From Zygnema cylindricum (lineage: Eukaryota; Streptophyta; Zygnematophyceae; Zygnematales; Zygnemataceae), in the NCBI GenBank assembly GCA_037447655.1, contig JBBHKE010001834.1, positions 140,043-204,042 of the forward strand: DNA of 64,000 bases, in the 5' to 3' direction. The notes under the pieces were generated by a model, which was given only the letters and a program-made list of their open reading frames with translations, was not told where the DNA came from and ran no database searches. Both the position numbers and the translations under genes were made by a program. The stretch's first letter is position 1, and each line of letters opens with the position of its first letter. This document shows, piece after piece, positions 58,002 to 64,000 of this stretch.

Positions 58002-58309
58002 ACTTGAAGTTAAGTTTGTTGGTGCTAAAAATCTGAAAGATATTCACTATCGGATCGTAGCTTGCGTGGCGCCAGTCAATTTAGAACAAGTGGTTTACGT
58101 ACTCTAAGTGATGGAACATCGACTCAATCGACCAGGTCTGTAGAGTTGGCCGTACGATTGCAGAAAAGTATGATGGAACTTCACCTTTAGATGTGTAAAT
58201 CAGCGTTAATGTTTTGTTGGCGTAAGGCCCTTCAACACAAAATAGAGTAACAGTAATTGTTTCTTTACACTAATAGCGGAGCAGCGTGCAAACTTGTTGT
58301 TTATGTTTT

Positions 58310-58472
58310 TTTTTTTGCTTATTCGACGCTACGATTGGAAGGCAAGATTCTCACCTTGCCGTTGGCGGTCACCAATCAAAAAATTGAGGAGGTGTGCACG
58401 TTAAAAATATGTTCTTAGTGACGAAAATTTATAATCATTTACAATACTACAATAGTAGCGATATACGGTGTT
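58310..58472. mobile_element. MITE fragment related to 58531-58740
   Basis: Shares GATTCTCACCTTGCCGTTGGCGGTC-like sequence with the copies at 21497 and 58531. The right end reads AGTAGCGATATACGGTGT; the left end is eroded. Confidence 0.55.
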
Positions 58473-58530
58473 CTGTACTGGAGTGAGGCAACCATTTGGT
58501 TTAACCCTTCACACAAAGCGACAGTACACC

Positions 58531-58740
58531 GTGTATCGCTATTAGTGTTAATGTTTTTTTTTGACACTTTTAACATTTTTTCTCCGTACACAATTTTCGG
58601 ATTGTGGATCTGACGGTTGCGATTAAAAGTCACGATTCTCACCTTCGAATTGGCGGTCTCCATGTGAAAAAACGACAAGTGTCTACGGATAAAAGATGTT
58701 TTAAGTGGCGAAAAAATTATTAACATTAATAGCGATACAC
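58531..58740. mobile_element. MITE (210 bp), copy 2, with intact inverted ends
   Basis: Left GTGTATCGCTATTAGTGTTAA, right TTAACATTAATAGCGATACAC, inverted with one mismatch. The interior matches 21497-21706 (TTGTGGATCTGACGGTTGCG). No coding capacity. Confidence 0.85.
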
Positions 58741-60680
58741 AGTTTTATGTATAGCCAATCAGGTCTTGGATTGGACTACCGAAATAGGTAGGTTTTAACT
58801 GGCGAAATAAACATTCGCCTGGTACGGAAGTACATGGTACGCAAATAAATGTTTTAACTTAAAACTGGTCGGTGTAGAAAATCTTTGACGATTTCAAGTA
58901 TACGATCTTAGCTTGCGTGATACCACTACACGTGGCTCACAGGCTCTACGCGATGGAACATCGTTCAAAAACATAACTGCCAGTAATGCTGGCCGTACAG
59001 TAACAAAATTTATTGATGGAACTTTACCCTATTACTAATAGTGTCGCGCGGTATACTCTGGCGCGCACCCACCCCACCGGACTTTAAACTAAAAATTTTA
59101 AATTTCATTAATACGTGATTTCAACGAACATGAATGAAATGGAAAATTGCTGACTACCATTAAATGCTAAAAAAAGTACGAGCAAATACGACAAAAGATA
59201 ATACGGCAGTGCAACCAAAGTTAGCGTCATTATAACACTAAAAATTGAGAATTCAAATTTTATTTTAGAATTGAGTATTTTATACAGAGTACTTCGATTG
59301 GATTTTATATGATCATTATCTTGAAGTGGATCTTTAATGATTTTTTCCTTAGAATCTCAACCTAGACACACTAGAATTATGTAAGGATAAGATGGAAAAT
59401 TAAGGAAAATTTCTATCATAGTGTCTTTTGCGCTGTCGAGAAGGACAAAGACAAAAGTCAAGCGTCTCGCCGCAAAAGTTAAGCGTTTCCAGTTACGCTT
59501 CCCTTAAAGTTAAACGTATACGACAGTTTAAAATATTGACATATGCTCCAACGGAAATTCCCCCTTAATAATCGACTCAAAAACGTTACAATAATTAGAA
59601 TTGGTGACCGCGCCACGTCACCACACGGACATTTAAAAAACCGTACAGAAAATATTATTCCGTGGCTCCAGAAAATCTGGAGAATTCTGTACAACAAAAA
59701 TGAATATCCCCGGCAGATCTTGCAGCGATAGGGTGGACAAACTGGCAAAGCCTTGTCTTTTTGGGAAGTACCTGAGAAGGAATCTTTAGATGGCGGGAAT
59801 ATAATATTTTTATAAAATACCCTTTTTTCACGGCAAATGTCGATTTGTACGACCAGCCCTTCGTTAGCGCAGGCAATTGAATGACACGTGTGAGCACTTT
59901 TCCTTCCAAGCAGAAAACTCGAACAAATTTTTTTTTTTTCGTCGTTACCGTTATTCCATACTAGTGCGACAACCAAATGAAGGACTCTTAAATATTTTGG
60001 ACACGTGTCTCTACTTGTACTGGCGAGAATTTTTGGGAATGACTGCTGACACGAATTTATTAGATACGGACAGAAATCCAGCTAGGCAAATCTCAAAAAA
60101 GATAAGCAGCCTGGAAATTCGTGTCCCCGTCAAAAAATTTCGCTGCCCGCATAACTTTCTAAAATTTGTACGCATTTCTTTCCCTCAGGTTCTGACCACT
60201 CTGATGTACTGCCTGCCAGATTTCGTACATTAAAAAGTTTAAAAATCCGACGGATGTCGCTAGAGGATTTGTCGCATTGAATAGATTCTGCTGCGGTAAT
60301 TATTATAGTGACGTGACACGCATGGGGTTTCAGGAGAAATCTCGATCCAAATTTTTTTTAATGTGCTCAGTTGACATACTATGCGTTTTCATAGAACGCT
60401 GTAAGATTATCGCCACGTCAGCGTCACACATCGATATATGTTCCAATGAGAAAGTTCCTTCATTAAAGATACGGTTCGCAAATCACATTTTTTTACACTC
60501 TTGAATTGTGATTGGCTGCCATGATACGATCAACATAAATGCCGCGTATCAAGCAATCGTATTAACGACACGTGTAACAGTCACAGTGTAGTACCGTCAG
60601 AGTTTAACTGCATTATGATGTAGTTTGTTTGTCGTCACCTGAATAAAACAGTACAAAATAATTAAATCAGCCCAGCAATA
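58741..60680. other. Non-genic region upstream of the last gene
   Basis: Contains the right end of another TAGGGTGAAG-family element (ATGGAACTTTACCCTATTA, about 59013-59031). Similar sequences about 850 bp apart (near 59520-59560 and 60420-60460) share CATATGCTCC/ATATGTTCC and CGCCACGTCA motifs. Short openings on both strands overlap and show no domain. Confidence 0.5.
60569..60574. promoter_or_regulatory. G-box CACGTG upstream of the secreted PAN protein gene
   Basis: CACGTG lies about 350 bases before the start codon; an inverted CCAAT box (TGATTGGCTG) is at about 60508. No clear TATA box is visible. Confidence 0.35.
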
Positions 60681-60734
60681 TTATTAAATCGTCGTCCGTA
60701 CAGTTCGCCAGTCTGCTGAATGTGCCTCCCTCTC

Positions 60735-60833
60735 GCCTCTCTTCCCACTCCACTCTCCCCTCTCCCCTCTCTCCTCTCCCCTCTTCCCTCTCCCCTCTCC
60801 CCCCCTCTCTCCCCTCCTCTCTCCCCTCTCCTC

Positions 60834-60892
<59 letters not shown>

Positions 60893-60915
60893 TCCCTCTC
60901 CCTCTCCTTCTACTC
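60735..60915 (+). repeat. Pyrimidine tract with (TC)n microsatellite in the 5' leader
   Basis: CTCTCCCC blocks followed by an uninterrupted (TC)n of about 60 bases (60838-60896), ending just before the ATG at 60923. The frame is open through it, but no ATG occurs in that frame before 60923. Confidence 0.9.
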
Positions 60916-60922
60916 CCTAGCA

Positions 60923-63643
60923 ATGCGACTTCTCACTCTCGCCCTCCCCGTCTTCCTCCTCTTCCTTCTATCACCAATATGCCACGTGGCATCTCAAAGC
61001 TCTCTCAGGTTCCCCATATCTTTCGTTTCGGGCAGCTTGTACAATATGTCGGCTGCCCGAATGCGAAACGAAGGCTTCCTATTGGATCTCAACCACCAAA
61101 GTTTTGTGGGTGGTCCCATTGACCCGGGGATAGACGACCTCTCCCAAGTTTTAACATGTTCCGTTACGGCTAACGGAAAAGTTTATCTAACTAGTTTAAA
61201 CAATTATGTGAACGAAATTACTTTAGGGGAAAATGGGCCTTTATCAAAAAAGCGTATTAATACCCCAATTAATGCGGCGATCGTCGACGTGACATCGGAC
61301 GGAAGGACTTTGTTAATTGCCGACGGATTGTACAACGGAGGAGCAGTTTCTATGTCAGTTTCGGACGGTACCGTGTCGACAATTGTCGCAGGGGAGTCGT
61401 GTGTCACGGCGTCTTTTTGTACCGATTCGCGAATTGTTTTAGCTTGTACAAATAATAGTGTGGATTATAGGTTGTTTGTTGTTGAGGATGGAGTAATTGT
61501 GGGAAATATTAATATGAATTATACCCCATTACAATGTAGTTGCTCTCCGGGTGTTACCTCGGGTGGAATAAAAGGTTTTATCACTTGTTTAAGTTCCTCG
61601 GACTCTAGTTTAATTTCATACCCTTACCCATTAACCAATAAGGTTATTTCTACCACAAATTTGTCTCTTCCACATGTGAATTCTTTTGCTTTTGACCCCT
61701 TGGTATCCACAGTATTAGTCAGCAGTGGACGAGATTTTGTTATGTCGGGTTATAATGTCGCTATCGACATTATCGAATACTCCGAATCGACGGGAACGAA
61801 TCCAAGCATTATAACTTCTGTTAAAACAACTTCTTCTTCAAACAATGGAGGTCAAATAGCGGTTTATCGTGCCCCCCATTACGCCTATATAACGCTTCCA
61901 GAAGGTCTTTTTCTCCTTCCATTGGCCGGAGGAGTTCGTACATTTTTGGGCGGTACGACCGACATGCTATCTTTGACTTTGACCGAGTATGGACAGTACC
62001 ACGCTGACGCCATATGCGTCCAAAAATTTACACCACCTCCACCTCCTCCCTCTCCTCCTCCTCCCCCCTCGCCATCGCCACCCCCTCCTCCTCCTTCTCC
62101 TCCAAGTCCTCCGTCTCCTCCTCCACCTCCAGGTACAGTAGGGGAGTTTGGCTTGAGGTTTGGGCATCAGAAATTGTGGATATTGAAATTTATCAATCAG
62201 GAAGTTTGCGGTTTTTAATTCGGGTTTTTGGGAATTTTAAAAGTAATATGGGTGGTGAACCAGAATAGGAAATTGGATAGCGGAGTTATAATTTTGAGCA
62301 TTGGGCATTGTACATTGAACGCTGGACATTGGACATTCAGACATTGCACAGTGGAAATTGGACTTGGGCATTGGACAGTGGGCATTGAACATTGGACATT
62401 TGACAGTAAACACTGGTCATTAAACATTGGACAATGGACATTAAACGTTTGGACATTGGACTTTAGATATTGAACATTGGATATTAGACAAAAGGCATTG
62501 GTCATTGGACATTGGACCTTTGGACATAGAACATTGGACATCGGATTACATCTGAAACTGGACATTGACCATCGGACATTTCACATCAGAGATCGGATTT
62601 ACATTGGACGCTAGATTTTGGACGAAAATTTGAAATTTGCATTAGACATTAAACCTTTGAAATCTGACATTAAACATTTGACATTGGACATTGAACAATA
62701 AACTTTAGAGATTGCCTCAGCTTTTGACCTTTCACGGAAGTTCTATTTTGACTCTAATAATTGGGTCTTGGACACGAATCATCAAACATCTATGTGTGAA
62801 ATTGAATATTCTACCTACAACATCGACTTCAATTCTTAATTTTTATTCAGATCCAATTCCCTAAGTCAACCTCAAATCTTGCTAACATCTTTAGTCCAAA
62901 TTCTGATTTAGATTTTGATTTCAAATCCCAATCCTAATCCTGATGTCGACCCCAATCCCGATCCCAATAACAATCTGGAATGAAGTTCCAATGCCCTCTC
63001 CCTCTCCCACTCCCTCTCCCTCTCCCTCTCCCAATGCCAGTGAAGTTCCAACTTCAACCCCCATTACAATAACACAATCTCATTCTTATTCTCAACAATC
63101 TCATTCTTATTCTCAATTTCCGATCGCTATTCGAAAAATTTAATCTCAATTTCAAGCTTGACCCAAATTCTATCAAAATTGTAATCCAAACATAGACCCA
63201 AATCCGATGTCTGATTATCAATTACTCTGATTTCAATTTCTAATTTGCAGAATTTTGCGGTCGCAAATTCGACAACTATTTTTTCGCTCCGGGAACCAAT
63301 TACTGGTTCAAAAATGGGGGAAATATCGGAACTTTTTTGCAACCGAAGTCGATCGAAACTTGCTATGGACTATGTGCCATGACAGTCGGATGTAAGGGTT
63401 TTTTTTACCGAGGAAAAGGATGTTATTTAAAAGGTTCTCCAATAGGAACTCCATTTCCTTCAAGTGAAGGAGATTCATATGTTATGTGCAACTCTATTTC
63501 TCCTCCTCCTCCACCCTCTCCTCCTCCCTCTCCTCCCCCTCCGAGACCACCTCCTCCCTCTCCTCCCGCTCCTCCACCACCGCCTCCACCGCCCTCTCCT
63601 CCACCTCCTCCCTCTCCTCCTCCCTCTCCTCCTCCTCCACCAG
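60923..63643 (+). CDS. Secreted SP-rich protein with PAN/Apple domain, 3' end outside the window
   Basis: Exon 1 is 60923-62132, exon 2 is 63251-63643; both end in phase 1 with GT donors, so another exon must follow beyond 64000. The N-terminus is a signal peptide (MRLLTLALPVFLLFLLSPICHVASQ). Residues of about 30-365 form a region with repeated strand-turn motifs (SDGRTLLIAD, AFDPLVSTVLVSS) and several N-glycosylation sites. This could be a beta-propeller. A linker of SPPPPP/SPSPPPP follows (about 371-403), the hydroxyproline-type sequence of algal cell-wall proteins. Exon 2 encodes a PAN/Apple-like module with six Cys (FCGRKFDNYF...ETCYGLC...GCKGFFYRGKGC...MC), then a second SP-rich linker. 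An extracellular-matrix or adhesion role is inferred. Confidence 0.85.
62285..62715. repeat. ACATTGG-type degenerate short tandem repeat in the intron of the PAN protein gene
   Basis: Over about 430 bases, GGACATTG, GAACATTGG, GGGCATTGG and similar words recur every 7-14 bases. Confidence 0.9.
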
Positions 63644-63799
63644 GTAACCCAAGAAACTTGCAAATATTATCATATCCTTTTTTGTCTTCTTTCTTTTCTT
63701 TCTTGGTAATTTGTTGGGTTTTTTTTGCTAAAACTAGACCTAATGTGGAGAATTCCCTCAGAAAGGCTTTTGAGGACGAGTGTTTCTCAACTATTTTGT

Positions 63800-63914
63800 C
63801 CCGCCCCCTCCCCCTCCCTCTCCCTCTCCTTCTCTCCCCTTCTCTCTCTCCGTCTCTCTTTCTTTCTCTCTCTCCCCCTCTCTCTCTCTCTCTCTTTCTC
63901 TTTCTCTCTCTCCC

Positions 63915-64000
<86 letters not shown>
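63800..64000. repeat. CT microsatellite at the window edge
   Basis: CCCTCTCC blocks pass into pure (CT)n up to the last base. It lies within the next intron of the PAN protein gene. Confidence 0.95.

Larger units (their letters stand above)
56360..58196. mobile_element. TIR element (TAGGGTGAAGTTC family), copy 2, carrying two insertions
   Basis: Left end AGGGTGAAGTTCTAACAAAC, right end ATGGAACTTCACCTTTA. The body is like copy 1 (AAAGTGGGGTAG, TTTTGTTTTTATACG). The elements at 56890-57454 and 57496-58001 are inserted in it. Confidence 0.65.

Noticed and set aside
60722-60922. Upstream extension of the PAN protein reading frame
   Set aside because: It lies in the CT-rich leader and has no in-frame ATG. 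The ATG at 60923 is followed at once by a signal peptide.

Overview
The window is nuclear DNA from a eukaryote. Genes are split by many GT-AG introns, codons follow the standard code, and intergenic DNA is full of LTR retrotransposons, hAT-like transposons and MITEs. A green-lineage alga is the best fit. The proteasome protein is of plant type, a secreted protein combines SP-rich (hydroxyproline-type) linkers with a PAN/Apple module, and the Copia elements appear to prime on an internal part of initiator tRNA-Met, as reported for the Volvox element Osser and Drosophila copia. I cannot name the species.

Bases 1-19,030 are a retrotransposon graveyard. A 3' LTR at 425-1386 is followed by a gag-only element C (5' LTR 1923-2923, gag on the + strand, 3' LTR from 4548). 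The 3' LTR of C was split by a minus-strand Copia element A (5198-18096). Element A was in turn split by a younger full-length minus-strand Copia element B (9275-15806, TSD ACTCT). An uninterrupted LTR copy at 2528-2605 gives the empty site for A. Bases 19,031-24,360 hold no gene I can support, but contain two copies of an hAT-like element with termini TAGTGTTG/CAACACTA and one small MITE.

Bases 24,440-44,931 are the genic core. RPN1 (26S proteasome base subunit) lies on the minus strand; 25 exons add up to an exact 905-codon frame. It diverges from a plus-strand gene for a membrane-anchored SGNH-hydrolase-like protein (39,805-44,931, about 9 exons). Their 1-kb shared upstream region carries a dense GTAC cluster, G-boxes and a TATA box. 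Several RPN1 introns have grown by tandem duplications that include a splice site.

Bases 44,932-60,922 are again non-genic: pyrimidine tracts, a 15-bp tandem array, a 138-bp duplication, MITEs, an hAT-like copy with a perfect 8-bp TSD (53758-55395), and two related elements inserted close together (56890-57454 and 57496-58001), each with its own 8-bp TSD. The last gene (60,923 to beyond 63,643) encodes a secreted protein with a repeat-rich N-terminal domain, proline-rich linkers and a PAN/Apple exon. It runs off the right edge into a CT microsatellite.
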